Assembly (NCBI RefSeq): GCF_010977555.1
Contig: NZ_CP048815.1
Coordinates: 5,138,501 to 5,202,500, forward strand
DNA from: Caulobacter rhizosphaerae
GTDB taxonomy: Bacteria; Pseudomonadota; Alphaproteobacteria; Caulobacterales; Caulobacteraceae
Length of the DNA stretch: 64,000 nucleotides
Direction of reading: 5' to 3'
The notes under the pieces were generated by a model. It searched no databases. It saw nothing but the letters and a program-made list of their open reading frames with translations, and had not been told where the DNA came from. Numbering within the stretch: the stretch's first letter is position 1; each line of letters starts with the position of its first letter. The translations under genes were made by a program, and so were the position numbers. Shown one piece after another: positions 8,082 through 18,659 of the stretch.

Positions 8082-8930
8082 TTAGCCGAAGCGGCCGGTG
8101 ATGTAGTCTTGCGTGCGGGTGTCGCGAGGATTGGTGAACATCTCCTCGGTCGGACCGCTCTCGACCAGCTTGCCCAGGTGGAAGAAGGCGGTCTTCTGCG
8201 ACACGCGGGCGGCCTGGGCCATCGAGTGGGTGACGATGACGATGCAGAACTGGCTGCGCAGCTCGTCGATCAGCTCCTCGATCTTGGCGGTGGCGATCGG
8301 GTCGAGGGCCGAGCAGGGCTCGTCCATCAGGATCACTTCCGGCGAGACGGCGATGGCGCGGGCGATGACCAGGCGCTGCTGCTGGCCACCGGACAGGCCG
8401 GTGCCGGGCTGGTGCAGGCGGTCGGAGACCTCGTTCCACAGGCCGGCCTTCTTCAGGCTGCTCTCGACGATGGCCTCCAGCTCGGCCTTGCCGGTGGCCA
8501 GGCCGTGGATCTTGGGCCCGTAGGCGACGTTCTCGAAGATCGTCTTGGGGAACGGGTTGGGCTTCTGGAACACCATGCCGACCCGCGAGCGCAGCACCAC
8601 CGGATCGACGCTCTTGGCGTTGACGTCGGCGCCGTCGATCTCGATCGAGCCCGCGACCTTGGCCGAGGGGATGGTGTCGTTCATCCGGTTGATGCAGCGC
8701 AGGAAGGTCGACTTGCCGCAGCCCGACGGGCCGATGAAGGCGGTGACCGACTTGGCCGGCACGTCCAGGGAGACGTCGAACAGCGCCTGTTTCTCGCCGT
8801 AGAAGACATTGACGTCGCGGGCCCGGATCTTGAACTCGGTGGTGGTCACGTGGCCGTGGCCGGCGGGGATGGCGGCCGCCAGGGCGGGCGCGTGAGCGGC
8901 GATCGTGTCGTCGCGGTTTTCGGTCGGCAT
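8082..8930 (-). CDS. pstB: Phosphate ABC transporter ATP-binding protein PstB
   Basis: The ABC ATPase has Walker [11 protein letters not shown]-loop [10 protein letters not shown], signature LSGGQQQRL and Walker [14 protein letters not shown], with the PstB-typical [14 protein letters not shown] region. It energises phosphate uptake through PstA/PstC at the inner membrane. The start is placed at 8930 (MPTENRDD), giving 282 residues; the longer frame from 8978 begins in the pstA-pstB spacer and adds an unlikely 16-residue leader. The N-terminal extension of about 30 residues before the ABC core is longer than in E. coli. Confidence 0.97.
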   Translation of the reverse strand: MPTENRDDTIAAHAPALAAAIPAGHGHVTTTEFKIRARDVNVFYGEKQALFDVSLDVPAKSVTAFIGPSGCGKSTFLRCINRMNDTIPSAKVAGSIEIDGADVNAKSVDPVVLRSRVGMVFQKPNPFPKTIFENVAYGPKIHGLATGKAELEAIVESSLKKAGLWNEVSDRLHQPGTGLSGGQQQRLVIARAIAVSPEVILMDEPCSALDPIATAKIEELIDELRSQFCIVIVTHSMAQAARVSQKTAFFHLGKLVESGPTEEMFTNPRDTRTQDYITGRFG

Positions 8931-8982
8931 GGCGTGTCCCAGCGAAAGGCAGGAAGCGAGGGGATTGAGAAGGCGCATCAGT

Positions 8983-10284
8983 CTACCACCGGCGTTCGAA
9001 GCGACGGCGCAGGATCACCGCGGCGGCGTTCATGACGATCATGAAGACCAGCAGCACGATGATGGCGGCGGCGGTGCGTTCGTGGAAGGCGCGCTCCGAG
9101 GCGTTCTCCCAGATGAACACCTGGACCGGCAGCACGGTGGCCGAGCTGGTGAAGCTTTCCGGCGCGCCGGGCACGAAGGCGACCATGCCGATCATCAAGA
9201 GCGGCGCGGTCTCGCCCAGGGCGTGGGCCAGCGACAGGATGGCGCCGGTCATCACGCCGGGCATGGCCAGCGGCAGCACGTGGTGGAAGACGGTCTGGGC
9301 CTTGGACGCGCCGACGCCCAGGGCGGCTTCGCGGATCGACGGCGGCACCGCCTTCAGGGCGCTGCGGGTGGCGATGATCACGGTCGGCAGGGCCATCAGG
9401 GCTAGGACCAGGCCGCCGACCAGCGGCGAGCCGCGCGGCACGTGCAGCCAGTTGATGAACAGGGCCAGGCCCAGCAGGCCGTAGACGATCGACGGCACGG
9501 CGGCCAGGTTGTTGATGTTGACCTCGATGACGTCGGTCCAGCGGTTCTTGGGCGCGAACTCCTCGAGATAGACCGCGGCCATCACCCCCACCGGGATGGC
9601 GATCAGGGCGGTGATGACCAGCATCATGGCCGAGCCGATCACCGCGCCCCAGACGCCGGCCTGCTCGGGCTCGGTCGAGTCTGAATTGGTGAAGAACTTG
9701 GTGTTGAAGCCGGCCTTGACGGTGCCGTCCTTCCTCAGGCGGTCCAGCCAGTCCAGCTGCTGGTTGTCGAGCTTGCGGTCGCCCTCGGCGGTCGAGCGCT
9801 TGATCTCGCCCTTGTAGTAGAGGTCGGCGTCGGCCTTGACCGAGCCGGTGACGTCGACGGTCTTGCCGATCAGCGAGTGATCTTTCTTGACCATCTGCAG
9901 CAGCTGGTTGCCGAAGTCGCGCGAGACCAGGTCCTGGACCTTGCTGGACACTGTGCCCAGGTCGTCGTCCTGGACGCCCAGCTTCTTCATCATCGCCTCG
10001 GCGACGATGTAGTCGTAATTGACCCCTTCCAGGGCGCTGGTGTCGATGCGCTCGGGGTTCAGGTAGACCGGCACCGTCAGGGTGTGGGTCTCGAAGGTCG
10101 AATAGCCCTGGACCACGATGCGGCCGACCAGCACGACCAGGAAGATCATGGCGATGACGATCGCCGCGATGCCCTGGGCGCGGAACAGCTTTTCGGAACG
10201 GTGGCGCTTCTTGAGCAGGGCGTCGCGGGCCGACGAGGCCGGGCGAGCGGCGGGGGCGCCGGGGGAAATGGCCGCGTCAGTCAT
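8983..10284 (-). CDS. pstA: Phosphate ABC transporter permease PstA (long alphaproteobacterial form)
   Basis: This 433-residue protein has a first transmembrane segment ([19 protein letters not shown]), a long periplasmic insertion of about 140 residues (the extra domain typical of long PstA, DUF3333), then the permease core with the EAA-type loop ([26 protein letters not shown]). It forms the membrane channel with PstC. Its start overlaps the pstC stop by 8 bases, indicating translational coupling. Confidence 0.95.
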   Translation of the reverse strand: MTDAAISPGAPAARPASSARDALLKKRHRSEKLFRAQGIAAIVIAMIFLVVLVGRIVVQGYSTFETHTLTVPVYLNPERIDTSALEGVNYDYIVAEAMMKKLGVQDDDLGTVSSKVQDLVSRDFGNQLLQMVKKDHSLIGKTVDVTGSVKADADLYYKGEIKRSTAEGDRKLDNQQLDWLDRLRKDGTVKAGFNTKFFTNSDSTEPEQAGVWGAVIGSAMMLVITALIAIPVGVMAAVYLEEFAPKNRWTDVIEVNINNLAAVPSIVYGLLGLALFINWLHVPRGSPLVGGLVLALMALPTVIIATRSALKAVPPSIREAALGVGASKAQTVFHHVLPLAMPGVMTGAILSLAHALGETAPLLMIGMVAFVPGAPESFTSSATVLPVQVFIWENASERAFHERTAAAIIVLLVFMIVMNAAAVILRRRFERRW

Positions 10285-11719
10285 ATTGTTCCCGGTACTT
10301 CTGGACGATGCGCAGGGCGATGATGTTCAGGCAGAGGGTGACCACGAACAGGGTCAGGCCCAGGCCGAAGGCCGACAGGGTCTTGGGGCTGTCGAATTCC
10401 TGGTCGCCGGTCAGCAGGGTGACGATCTGGACGGTCACGGTGGTGACGGTGTCGAGCGGGTTGGCGGTCAGCTTGGCCTGCAGGCCGGCGGCCATGGTGA
10501 CGATCATGGTCTCGCCCACCGCGCGGGACACGGCCAGCAGCATGGCGGCCATGATGCCCGGCAGGGCGGCGGGCAGGACCACCTTCTTGACGGTCTCGGA
10601 CTTGGTCGCGCCCATGGCGTAGCTGCCGTCGCGCAGGCTCTGGGGCACCGAGTTGATGATGTCGTCCGACAGCGAGGAGACGAAGGGGATCAGCATGATG
10701 CCCATCACCACCCCGGCCACCAGGGCCATCTGGTTCTGGACCTGCATCAGGTACTGGGCGATTCCGTCCAGCGGGCCGCCGGCCATCTGCTCGCCAATGC
10801 CGTTGAAGAAGGCGCGGAACAGCGGGCCGACGGTCAGGGCGGCGAAGAAGCCGTAGACCACGGTCGGCACCCCGGCCAGGATCTCGAGCAGCGGCTTGAT
10901 CGTCGAGCGCAGGCCGCGGCCGGCGTATTCCGACAGGTAGATCGCCGAGTAGAGGCCGATCGGGGCGGCCACCAGCATGGCGATCATCATGACCAGGAAG
11001 GTGCCGGCGAACAGCGGCACCGCGCCGAACGCGCCGGACGAGGCCACCTGGTCGGCGCGCATGGCGATCTGCGGGGCCCATTCGGTGCCGAACAGGAAGC
11101 TGAGCGGCGAGACGCTCTCGAAGAAGCGCCAGCTCTCGTAGATCAGCGACATGACGATGCCGAGCGTCGTCAGCACGGCGGCGACCGAGCAGGCGACCAG
11201 CACGCCGGCGATCCAGCCCTCCACCCGGTTGCGGGCGCGGAATTCGGTGTTGATGCGCGGCGTGGCCAGCAGGAACCCGGCCAGGGCCAGCAGGCCGGCC
11301 AGGCCCAGGACCGAATAGCTGACGATGCCGTCGATCCGCTTGGCCTCGACCACCTTGGCGTCGAAGGCGGCCTTCAGCGGGCCCTCATAGGCCACCTCGC
11401 TGGGCGCCTGGCCGACGGCGACGGCGCTGACGTCGCTGAAGAACACGTCTTGTCGATCAGGGGTCAGGGCCTGGACAACCGCCGGGCGCTGGGCCTGCAG
11501 CATGGCGTCCTCGACCCGACCGCCGAAGGCCGCGCCCAGCAGCAGCAGCAGCGCCGCGGGGGCGCCGGCCCAGAGGGCGGCGTACAGGCCGTAATAGTTC
11601 GGCAGCGAGTGGAGCTTGGCCGTGGAGCCGCCGGACGACTTCAACGCGCGGCTTCGGCCGGCCATGAACGCCGCGCCGGAGAACAGGGCGAGGAAAAGGA
11701 GCGAGAGCCAGGTCAGCAT
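10277..11719 (-). CDS. pstC: Phosphate ABC transporter permease PstC
   Basis: About 480 residues with an N-terminal extension of several helices, then the permease core with REVERSE-facing EAA loop (LRDGSYAMGATKSETVKKVVLPAALPG) and GETMIVTMAAG. It is the first gene of the pstC-pstA-pstB-phoU-phoB operon. I place the start at 11719 (MLTWLSLLFLALFSG, directly a membrane segment); the frame could begin at 11764. A three-repeat PHO box lies about 95 bases upstream. No pstS gene precedes it, unlike the E. coli operon. Confidence 0.95.
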   Translation of the reverse strand: MLTWLSLLFLALFSGAAFMAGRSRALKSSGGSTAKLHSLPNYYGLYAALWAGAPAALLLLLGAAFGGRVEDAMLQAQRPAVVQALTPDRQDVFFSDVSAVAVGQAPSEVAYEGPLKAAFDAKVVEAKRIDGIVSYSVLGLAGLLALAGFLLATPRINTEFRARNRVEGWIAGVLVACSVAAVLTTLGIVMSLIYESWRFFESVSPLSFLFGTEWAPQIAMRADQVASSGAFGAVPLFAGTFLVMMIAMLVAAPIGLYSAIYLSEYAGRGLRSTIKPLLEILAGVPTVVYGFFAALTVGPLFRAFFNGIGEQMAGGPLDGIAQYLMQVQNQMALVAGVVMGIMLIPFVSSLSDDIINSVPQSLRDGSYAMGATKSETVKKVVLPAALPGIMAAMLLAVSRAVGETMIVTMAAGLQAKLTANPLDTVTTVTVQIVTLLTGDQEFDSPKTLSAFGLGLTLFVVTLCLNIIALRIVQKYREQYD

Positions 11720-11813
11720 GCGTGCGGCGGGGTCTTGCGCGAAGGATGCGGTGGCGACGCCCAACGCGCCGTACCGCCCGCGCCGATCTATGCCGTGCGG
11801 GCGCCGACCTTAT

Positions 11814-11842
11814 GCGACGTTTTGGCGACAGTTTTGCGACAG
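11814..11842 (-). promoter_or_regulatory. PHO box (PhoB binding site) upstream of pstC
   Basis: Read on the minus strand, the site is CTGTCGC, AAAA, CTGTCGC, CAAA, ACGTCGC: two perfect and one degenerate 7-base repeat at exact 11-base spacing. This is the direct-repeat geometry of PhoB sites (CTGTCAT-type repeats with 4-base spacers). It lies about 95 bases before the pstC start and points to autoregulation of the operon by PhoB. Confidence 0.85.
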
Positions 11843-11879
11843 CGTCCGGGAAGGGCGGGTTCGGGGCTTCCGCCCCCCG

Positions 11880-12009
11880 CCGTCATCCCGGGCCTCGTGC
11901 CCGGGACCCCTCCATCCGCCGCAGGTGCGAGGGTGTGGCGCGCCAGCGCGCCGTGGCGTCTCACCGTCAGCTGAACCGGGGATCCCGGGCACGAGACCCG
12001 GGATGACGG
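11880..12009. repeat. Inverted repeat between phoR and the pst promoter
   Basis: Two 27-base arms (11880-11906 and 11983-12009) are reverse complements with one mismatch. Each arm is itself palindromic around CCCGGG. The 76-base middle is not obviously coding. A shorter relative (GTCATCCCGGGCC ... GGATGAC) lies at about 21869-21904 before argB. It is probably a dispersed intergenic element of the genome; as a large hairpin after phoR it could terminate or attenuate transcription into pstC. Confidence 0.8.
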
Positions 12010-12027
12010 TTAGGTGGGGACGACGGG

Positions 12028-13458
12028 CTAGGTGGAAAGCGGCGACGGAGACGTGGCGCCCGCCGATGGGTCCCGGCCGTCACCCCGCGCCATCGGCAGA
12101 TAGACCCCGAACGCCGCGCCCTCGCCCTGCACGCTCTCGACCGTCATGCCGCCCCGGTGGCGGTTCATGATGTGCTTGACGATCGCCAGGCCCAGGCCCG
12201 TGCCCGAACGCTCGCCGCTCTTCTGGCCCTCGACCCGGTAGAAGCGCTCGGTCAGGCGCGGCAGGTGCTCGCGGGCCAGGCCCGGCCCCCGGTCGCTGAC
12301 CCGCAGCGAGGCGTAGCGCTCGTCCACCGCGTGGTCGGGGGTCAGCAGCGACATCCGCGCCGCGCCCGGGTCGCGCGGGGCGGCGGCCATGTCGGCGGTC
12401 AGGCCCGAGAAGATCTCCACCCGCACCACCCCGTCGCGCGGCGTGTACTTGATGGCGTTGTCGACCAGGTTCTGGATCACCTGGACGATCTGGTCGCGGT
12501 CGCCCTCGACCACCGCCGCGCCGCGCGGCGGCAGGACCGGATCGAAGGCCACGGCCTTCTCCTTGGCCTGGGGCGCCAGGGCGTCCAGGACATCGATCGT
12601 GGCCATGGCCAGGTCGACCTGACCCAGCGGGGCGATGTGCTCGTTGAGCTCGATCCGCGACAGGCTCATCAGGTCGTCGATCAGCCGCGCCATCCGCTCG
12701 GCCTGGGCCTGCATGATGCCCAGGAACTTGTCGCGCGCGCCGACATCGTCCTTGGCGTGGCCGCGCAGGGTCTCGATGAAGCCCGACAGCGAGGCCAGGG
12801 GCGTGCGCAGCTCGTGGCTGGCGTTGGCCAGGAAGTCGGCCCGGGTCCGCTCGCTGCGGCGGGCGTCGGTCTCGTCGCTGAGCACCAGCAGCGCCAGGCG
12901 CGACCCGCGCTCGTCGACGCCCAGCGGCGCGCAGTGCGCCGCCCATTCGCGCCCCTGGGCCCCGCCGCCGACATAGTCGACCGAGCGCCGCACGCCGCCG
13001 AACAGGCTTTCGTCCACCGCCTCCAGCACCTGGGGGCTGCGCAGGGCCGAGACCAGCAGCCCGCCGCGCGGCTGCAGCTTGAACAGGTCCCGCGCCGCGG
13101 CGTTGGCGAACACGAACCGCCGGCCGGTCAGGTCGTCGGCCTCCTCGGCGGCGATCACCATCAGCGGATCCGGCAAGGTCTCGAGAATCAGGCCGAAGGG
13201 CGGCGGATGGTCCTGGGCGGCCGGGACGGGCGTCGGCGCGGCGGGATCGGCGGGCCGGTTCAGCGTCCGGCGGGTCAGGACGTAGCCGGCGACGCCGCTG
13301 CCCAGGGCCAGGGGGATGGCCGCCGTGGCGTTGGCTCCGCCCGCCGCCGCCAGCGCCAGCAGGGCGGCGGGCCCGGCCAGGACGGCGCCCCAGACCGCCA
13401 GGGGCGTGCGGATGGCCCCGTCGGAGCGGGCAGACGAAGACGGCGAGGCCATCGGCAT
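12028..13458 (-). CDS. phoR: Phosphate regulon sensor histidine kinase PhoR
   Basis: The product is 476 residues: two N-terminal membrane segments (about 20-65), a PAS-like region (about 88-195), HisKA with FLANASHELRTPLASLSGF (His215) and HATPase with NLVDNAIKYTP, SDRGPGLAREHLP and GTGLGLAIVKHI. It phosphorylates PhoB in phosphate limitation. It is upstream of pstC in the same direction but separated by about 300 bases holding a repeat and the PHO box, so it may be transcribed separately. A second start at 13452 (MASPSS) is possible. Confidence 0.93.
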   Translation of the reverse strand: MPMASPSSSARSDGAIRTPLAVWGAVLAGPAALLALAAAGGANATAAIPLALGSGVAGYVLTRRTLNRPADPAAPTPVPAAQDHPPPFGLILETLPDPLMVIAAEEADDLTGRRFVFANAAARDLFKLQPRGGLLVSALRSPQVLEAVDESLFGGVRRSVDYVGGGAQGREWAAHCAPLGVDERGSRLALLVLSDETDARRSERTRADFLANASHELRTPLASLSGFIETLRGHAKDDVGARDKFLGIMQAQAERMARLIDDLMSLSRIELNEHIAPLGQVDLAMATIDVLDALAPQAKEKAVAFDPVLPPRGAAVVEGDRDQIVQVIQNLVDNAIKYTPRDGVVRVEIFSGLTADMAAAPRDPGAARMSLLTPDHAVDERYASLRVSDRGPGLAREHLPRLTERFYRVEGQKSGERSGTGLGLAIVKHIMNRHRGGMTVESVQGEGAAFGVYLPMARGDGRDPSAGATSPSPLST

Positions 13459-13633
13459 GCGGCAGTCTCGATTTCAGCGAGGGGAGGATTCGGCGAACCA
13501 GATATGGCGCCCTGGGAACGCTTGCGATAGACCGTCAAACGCCTCGTCGCGCGACGCTGTCGGAAAGCACCGCAATTTCGCCGCAACGTGCCGCAATCTG
13601 GGGTCTGGGATTATCTCTAAGGTGTCGTTCGGA

Positions 13634-16600
13634 ATGCAGCGCAAGGTCCTGGTCGCGACAGTCGCAACCGCTCCTCTCCTCGCCATGGCGTTCGGCGCTT
13701 ATGCTGAGACGGTCATCAACACGGCCCGCACGACGCCGATCGCCACCGCGACGGCGACGTCCGCGGGCGCCGCCGATGACGTGAAGGTCGACACCGGCGG
13801 GGGCATCACCCTGACGACGGCCGGCCCGCTGGTCACCTTGAACAGCAACAACAAGGTCACCCTGGGCGGCAACGGCCTGACCACGGTGGGCGTCGACAAC
13901 TCCACCGGCGTCCTGATCCAGGGCGGCACGACGGGCTCAGTGACCAACAACGCCGCCATCGGCCTGACCGAGGACTACACCCCGACCGACACCGACGGCG
14001 ACGGCGACGTCGACGGCGTGTTCGCCAAGGGCGCCAACCGCTACGGCGTCCGCCTGGTGGGCCCCGGCGTGTTCACCGGCGACATCGTCCAGGGTTCGAC
14101 CGGCTCGATCGCCATCGAGGGCAACAATTCGGCCGGCGTCTCGCTGGAAAGCGGCTTGGTCGGCAACCTGACCACCGCCGGCTCGATCACAGTCACCGGC
14201 GACAACGCCTATGGCGTCCATGTCGCCGGCCCGGTCACCGGCAAGGTCACCCAGAGCGGATCGGTTTCGGTGCTGGGCCAGAACGCGGTCGGCGTGGCCC
14301 TGGACGACAACGTGACCGGCGCCTTCGCCATCCAGGGCGCGGTCTCGGCGACAGGCTACCGCTACACCACCCGGCCGGCCGAAACCTCGGTCGTCAAGCT
14401 CGACGCCGACGACCTGCTGCAAGGCGGTCCGGCGGTGCGGGTCGCCGGCGACGTCACCGGCGGCGTGCTGCTGAACGGACCGACGGGCTCCACCGCCGTC
14501 AACGGCACGACGACGACCACCACCACGATCTCGTCCTCGACGACCGGCACGGGATCGATCACCGCCATCGGGGGCGCCCCCGCCCTGCTGATCGGTTCGG
14601 ACACCCGCGCCGTCACCATCGGCGCCGTGGGCGCGGCCGACAACGCCTATGGCCTGCTGGCCAAGGGCGCCATCTCGGCCAACGGCGTCTATGACAAGGT
14701 GGCGGCCACCGGCGTGCAGATCGGCGGCCAGACCGGCCAGACCACGACCCTGGTCGGCGGCGCGCGCTTCGACAGCAGCGTCTCGACCAGCGCCCGCGAG
14801 GCCAACGCCACCGGGGTCAACCTGACGGCCGGCGCGGCGGTCCCGTCGCTGTGGAACCGTGGCGCGATCAGCGCGGTCAGCTCGTCCTACGCCGGCTCGG
14901 GCCTGACGGGCGACGCCCGCGGCCTGGTCGTCAACGCCGGCGCGAACCTGGCCAACCTCACCAACAGCGGCAACATCACGGCCACCCGCAGCGGCGAGAC
15001 GGGCGACGCCATCGCCGTGCTCGACACGTCCGGCACGCTGAAGACGATCACCAACAGCGGCGCCATCATCGCCCAGGTCGCCGCCCCCACCGTCAAGGCG
15101 GACGGCACGACCACCACGACGGCCAAGGCCACCGGCGCGGCGGTCGCCCTGGACCTCAGCGCCTCGACCGGCGGCGTGACCCTGACCCAGGCGGCGCCGG
15201 TCTCGACCACCGTCACCACCACCTATCCCAGCACCGACACCGTCACCACGGCGACCTCGACCTCGACCACCGTCACCCCGACGATCGTCGGCGCGATCCG
15301 CTTCGGTTCGGGCGCGGACACCTTCGACGTCCAGACGGGGAACGTGGTGGGCGACTTGTCGTTCGGGGCCGGCGCGGACACCCTGAACATCGGCGGAAGC
15401 GCGGTGGTGCTGGGCGCGCTGCGCGATTCGGACGGCCAGTTGGCGATCAATGTCGGCAAGGGCTCGCTGGGCCTGACCAACGCCGAGACCATCAACGCCA
15501 CCAGCCTGACCCTGGGCGCCGACAGCAAGATGGTGTTCACCGCCGATCCCAGCGCCAACAACGGCGCGGGAGCCAACACCCACCTGGTGGTCTCGGGCTC
15601 GGCCAACATCGCCTCGGGCGCCCAGATCGGCCTGCGCCTGACCAGCCTGCTGAGCGCCCCGACCAGCTATACGGTGATCACCGCCGGCTCGCTGACCGCC
15701 GGGACGATCAACCAGGACCTGCTGGGCGGCACGCCCTACCTGTACGTCGCCTCCAGCCGCACCGACTCCAACAACGTCTATCTGGACGTCCGTCGCCGCA
15801 CGGCCGCCGAGATCGGCATGAACGCGACCCAGGCCTCGGCCTATGACGCCACCTTCGCGGCCCTGGGCAAGGACACGGCCATCGCCAACGCCTTCCTCAG
15901 CCAGTCGACGAAGGACGGCCTGCTGGGTCTGTACGACCAGATGACGCCCGACCAGGGCGAAGGCTTCTTCGCGGCCCTGCAGGACGTCAACCACGCGATC
16001 TCGACCGCCACCGCCTTCCGCCCCGATCCGGGCGACCGCTACGGGCCCGACAGCCTGTGGATCCAGGAGATCAACACCCTGGTGCGGCGCGACACCGATG
16101 ACACCATGGGGTCGGACACCCAGGCCTTCGGCTTCGTCGGCGGCTACGAGGCCATGGGCGACGCCGGCGGCGCCCTGGGCCTGACCCTGGCCTATGTCAG
16201 CGTCGAGGAGCACGACATCGCCGCCAAGGTGGGCGAGCAGACCACCGGCAACTTCGTTCAGCTGGGCGCCTACTGGCGCCGGTCGATCGGCGGCTGGCGC
16301 ATGAACGTCGGCGGCGGCGGCGGCTATGGCTGGTACGACGGCGACCGGACGTTCAATTCCGGCGACCTGAACGGCGACGGCGCGGCCGACGTCCAGCGCA
16401 GGAACAGCGCCAAGTGGAACGGCTACACCTTCAACGCCTACGCGGGCACGGCCTATGAGGCCAAGTTCGCCCGCCGCTACTTCGTTCGCCCCGAGGCCTA
16501 TCTCAACTATCTCTACCTGGACGAGGGCGCGCGAAACGAGAAGGGCGGCGGCCCCACCGCCACCCCGAACGCCGAAAACGGCTTCGATCAGAACCGCCAG

Positions 16601-16927
16601 AAGCGCAAGTCCGACAGCCTGACCGGCGACGTCGGCGTGGTCTTCGGCGCGGACTACGGCAGAGACCTGTGGTGGCGTCCCGAAGTGCGGGTCGGCTACC
16701 GCCAGACCCTGGCGGGCAAGCTGGGCGACACGGTCTACAGCTTCGCCTACAGCGGCGCCCCCGTCACCACCTTGGCCGCGGCCGACGACAAGGACGGCGC
16801 GGTGACCCTGGGCTTCGCCCTGCGGGCCGGCACCCCCATGTCCTACCTGGCGCTGGAAGCCAACGCCGAGGCGGCCAAGAAGCAGAAGCGCTACAACCTC
16901 AAGCTCACCGGGCGGGCGATGTTCTGA
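13634..16927 (+). CDS. Autotransporter domain-containing outer-membrane protein
   Basis: The product is 1097 residues. It has a signal peptide (MQRKVLVATVATAPLLAMAFGAYA), a long Gly/Thr/Ala/Asn-rich passenger with repeats such as NSGNIT and NSGAIIA (beta-helix type) and a Thr/Ser-rich low-complexity stretch at about 15200-15290. The C-terminal autotransporter beta-barrel covers roughly the last 280 residues (DSLWIQEINTLVRR, FVGGYEAMGDAGGALGLTLAYV, final ...LTGRAMF ending in Phe). The ATG at 13634 is chosen for the signal peptide; the open frame extends to 13316 but there overlaps phoR. It is divergent from phoR and followed by a strong terminator. The passenger function is not recognisable; adhesion or surface structure is a guess. 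Confidence 0.9.
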   Translation: MQRKVLVATVATAPLLAMAFGAYAETVINTARTTPIATATATSAGAADDVKVDTGGGITLTTAGPLVTLNSNNKVTLGGNGLTTVGVDNSTGVLIQGGTTGSVTNNAAIGLTEDYTPTDTDGDGDVDGVFAKGANRYGVRLVGPGVFTGDIVQGSTGSIAIEGNNSAGVSLESGLVGNLTTAGSITVTGDNAYGVHVAGPVTGKVTQSGSVSVLGQNAVGVALDDNVTGAFAIQGAVSATGYRYTTRPAETSVVKLDADDLLQGGPAVRVAGDVTGGVLLNGPTGSTAVNGTTTTTTTISSSTTGTGSITAIGGAPALLIGSDTRAVTIGAVGAADNAYGLLAKGAISANGVYDKVAATGVQIGGQTGQTTTLVGGARFDSSVSTSAREANATGVNLTAGAAVPSLWNRGAISAVSSSYAGSGLTGDARGLVVNAGANLANLTNSGNITATRSGETGDAIAVLDTSGTLKTITNSGAIIAQVAAPTVKADGTTTTTAKATGAAVALDLSASTGGVTLTQAAPVSTTVTTTYPSTDTVTTATSTSTTVTPTIVGAIRFGSGADTFDVQTGNVVGDLSFGAGADTLNIGGSAVVLGALRDSDGQLAINVGKGSLGLTNAETINATSLTLGADSKMVFTADPSANNGAGANTHLVVSGSANIASGAQIGLRLTSLLSAPTSYTVITAGSLTAGTINQDLLGGTPYLYVASSRTDSNNVYLDVRRRTAAEIGMNATQASAYDATFAALGKDTAIANAFLSQSTKDGLLGLYDQMTPDQGEGFFAALQDVNHAISTATAFRPDPGDRYGPDSLWIQEINTLVRRDTDDTMGSDTQAFGFVGGYEAMGDAGGALGLTLAYVSVEEHDIAAKVGEQTTGNFVQLGAYWRRSIGGWRMNVGGGGGYGWYDGDRTFNSGDLNGDGAADVQRRNSAKWNGYTFNAYAGTAYEAKFARRYFVRPEAYLNYLYLDEGARNEKGGGPTATPNAENGFDQNRQKRKSDSLTGDVGVVFGADYGRDLWWRPEVRVGYRQTLAGKLGDTVYSFAYSGAPVTTLAAADDKDGAVTLGFALRAGTPMSYLALEANAEAAKKQKRYNLKLTGRAMF

Positions 16928-16982
16928 TCGACCCGCGACCGCAGGTCCCATCGACTTTCGGTCAATTGTACGCACACTGATC

Positions 16983-17018
16983 AATAGGCCCGCGCTTCGG
17001 CGCGGGCCTATTTCGTTT
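16983..17018 (+). terminator. Rho-independent terminator of the autotransporter gene
   Basis: A perfect 13-base stem (AATAGGCCCGCGC / GCGCGGGCCTATT) with a TTCG loop is followed by TCGTTTT, 56 bases after the stop codon. Confidence 0.92.
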
Positions 17019-17177
17019 TGAATCCAACCGCCTGCCTGCGTGCGGACCCAAGGGTCCGAAAAGGGGCCTGAAGGAAAACTCAAAGCCTTCCGCTCTTATC
17101 TCTATTTAACACGTAGGAATAATCGTCTTTTGTCTCGCTAACGGCGACGCCGGCCAAGGCGTCGAGAGGGGAAAACC

Positions 17178-18647
17178 ATGACCAAGATTCACACGACCGC
17201 CGGGGCCGCCCTGCGCACGGCGCTGATCGCCGGCGCCTCGCTGATCGCCATGACCGGCGCGGCCCACGCCCAAAGCGCCTCGGGGGCGACCCAGACCCCC
17301 GAGCAGCAGCAGGCCCGCATCGAGGCGCTGGAAGCCCAGCTGGAGGCCCTGTCCGGCCAGATCGCCGACCTGAAGGCCGCGACCGCCGCCAGCCTCAAGG
17401 ACGTGCGCACCGCCCAGGCCCAGACCACCGTCAGCATCGCCGGCGGCAAGCCGACCATCGCCTCGGGCGACGGCGCCTTCAGCGCCAATATCCACGCGGT
17501 GATGCAGCTGGACGCCACCTGGTACAACCAGGACAGCGGCCTGCCGGCGACGACCACCGGCCGCGACCTCAACAGCGGCACGAACTTCCGCCGCGCCCGC
17601 CTGGGCGTCGACGGCAAGGCCTTCAAGAACTTCGACTACGGCGTGCTGCTGGACTTCGGCGGCGCGGGCACCGACGGCGCGGGCCAGCTGCAGGAGCTGT
17701 ACCTGCAGTACAACTATGCGCCCTTCAAGGTGAAGGTCGGGGCGTTCGCGCCGAACCTGGGCCTGGAGGACGCGGCCTCGACCAACGGTTCGCTGTTCCC
17801 CGAGCGTCCCTCGGGTTCCGAAGCCACCCGCGGCCTGGCCGGCGCCGACCGCCGCATCTCGCTGCAGGCCCAGGCCGTGGGCGAGCGCTGGCTGATTTCG
17901 GGCGCGGTGACCGGCGCCAAGGCCGGCGACGGCGCCACCTTCGACGAGCAGCTGGGCTATGTGGGCCGCGTCGCCTTCATCCCGTTCAAGGGCTATGACT
18001 GGCTGACCCATGTCGGCGTCAACGCCAGCCGTGTGGCCCAGCCCGCCCAGACCGCCGTAGCCGGCGCCTACCCGATCACCGTGGAAGACCGTCCCGAGCT
18101 GCGCACCGACGGCACCCGCCTGGTCAGCACCGGGGCCATCGACTCGTCGGGCGCTCGCCACTACGGCCTCGAACTGGCCGCCCAGAAGAAGAACTTCCTG
18201 ATCCAGGGCGAGTATTTCGACATCGCGCTGGACCGCCGCAACCGCGCCGCCAATGTCACCGATCCGAAGTTCTCGGGCTGGTACCTCGAGGGCGGCTGGG
18301 TGCTGACCGGCGAGCAGCGCAAGTACAACGCCGCCAACTTCGCCTTCGACGCGCCGGCGATCGACAACCCGTTCGACCCCAAGGCCGGCAAGTGGGGCGC
18401 CTGGGAACTGGCGGCCCGCTATTCGGTGCTGGACCTGAACCACCACGAATATGCGACCATGGCGGCCGACCGGGTGCGCGGCGGCGTGCAGGAGATCGCC
18501 ACCGTCGGCCTGAACTGGTTCCCCAACTCGGTGACCAAGTTCTCGCTGGACTATCTGGACGTCGACGTCGACCGTCGCGACGCCGCCGGGCTCCAGATCG
18601 GCCAGAGCTACAAGGCCGTCAACCTGCGCAGCCAGTACGCGTTCTAA
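17178..18647 (+). CDS. OprO/OprP-family phosphate-selective porin
   Basis: The product is 489 residues with a signal peptide ending MTGAAHAQ, a short coiled-coil ([24 protein letters not shown], about 38-62) and a Porin_O_P barrel ([29 protein letters not shown], final LRSQYAF with terminal Phe). The family forms trimeric anion channels for phosphate or polyphosphate, which fits its place beside phoR/pst. GAGAGGGGAA lies just before the ATG. No PHO box was found before it, so PhoB control is not shown. Confidence 0.92.
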   Translation: MTKIHTTAGAALRTALIAGASLIAMTGAAHAQSASGATQTPEQQQARIEALEAQLEALSGQIADLKAATAASLKDVRTAQAQTTVSIAGGKPTIASGDGAFSANIHAVMQLDATWYNQDSGLPATTTGRDLNSGTNFRRARLGVDGKAFKNFDYGVLLDFGGAGTDGAGQLQELYLQYNYAPFKVKVGAFAPNLGLEDAASTNGSLFPERPSGSEATRGLAGADRRISLQAQAVGERWLISGAVTGAKAGDGATFDEQLGYVGRVAFIPFKGYDWLTHVGVNASRVAQPAQTAVAGAYPITVEDRPELRTDGTRLVSTGAIDSSGARHYGLELAAQKKNFLIQGEYFDIALDRRNRAANVTDPKFSGWYLEGGWVLTGEQRKYNAANFAFDAPAIDNPFDPKAGKWGAWELAARYSVLDLNHHEYATMAADRVRGGVQEIATVGLNWFPNSVTKFSLDYLDVDVDRRDAAGLQIGQSYKAVNLRSQYAF

Positions 18648-18659
18648 GATCGGGCGAAG

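Noticed and set aside
10118..11974. A 618-codon rightward open frame
   Set aside because: Antisense to pstA/pstC and crossing the PHO box; low-complexity Gly/Gln/His sequence.
13937..17083. A 1048-codon leftward open frame
   Set aside because: It is antisense to the autotransporter gene and runs across its terminator; composition is that of a GC-rich shadow frame.
17100..17177. Possible PHO box before the porin gene
   Set aside because: CGTC and GTCTCGC fragments occur but no 11-base spaced repeat pair could be found.
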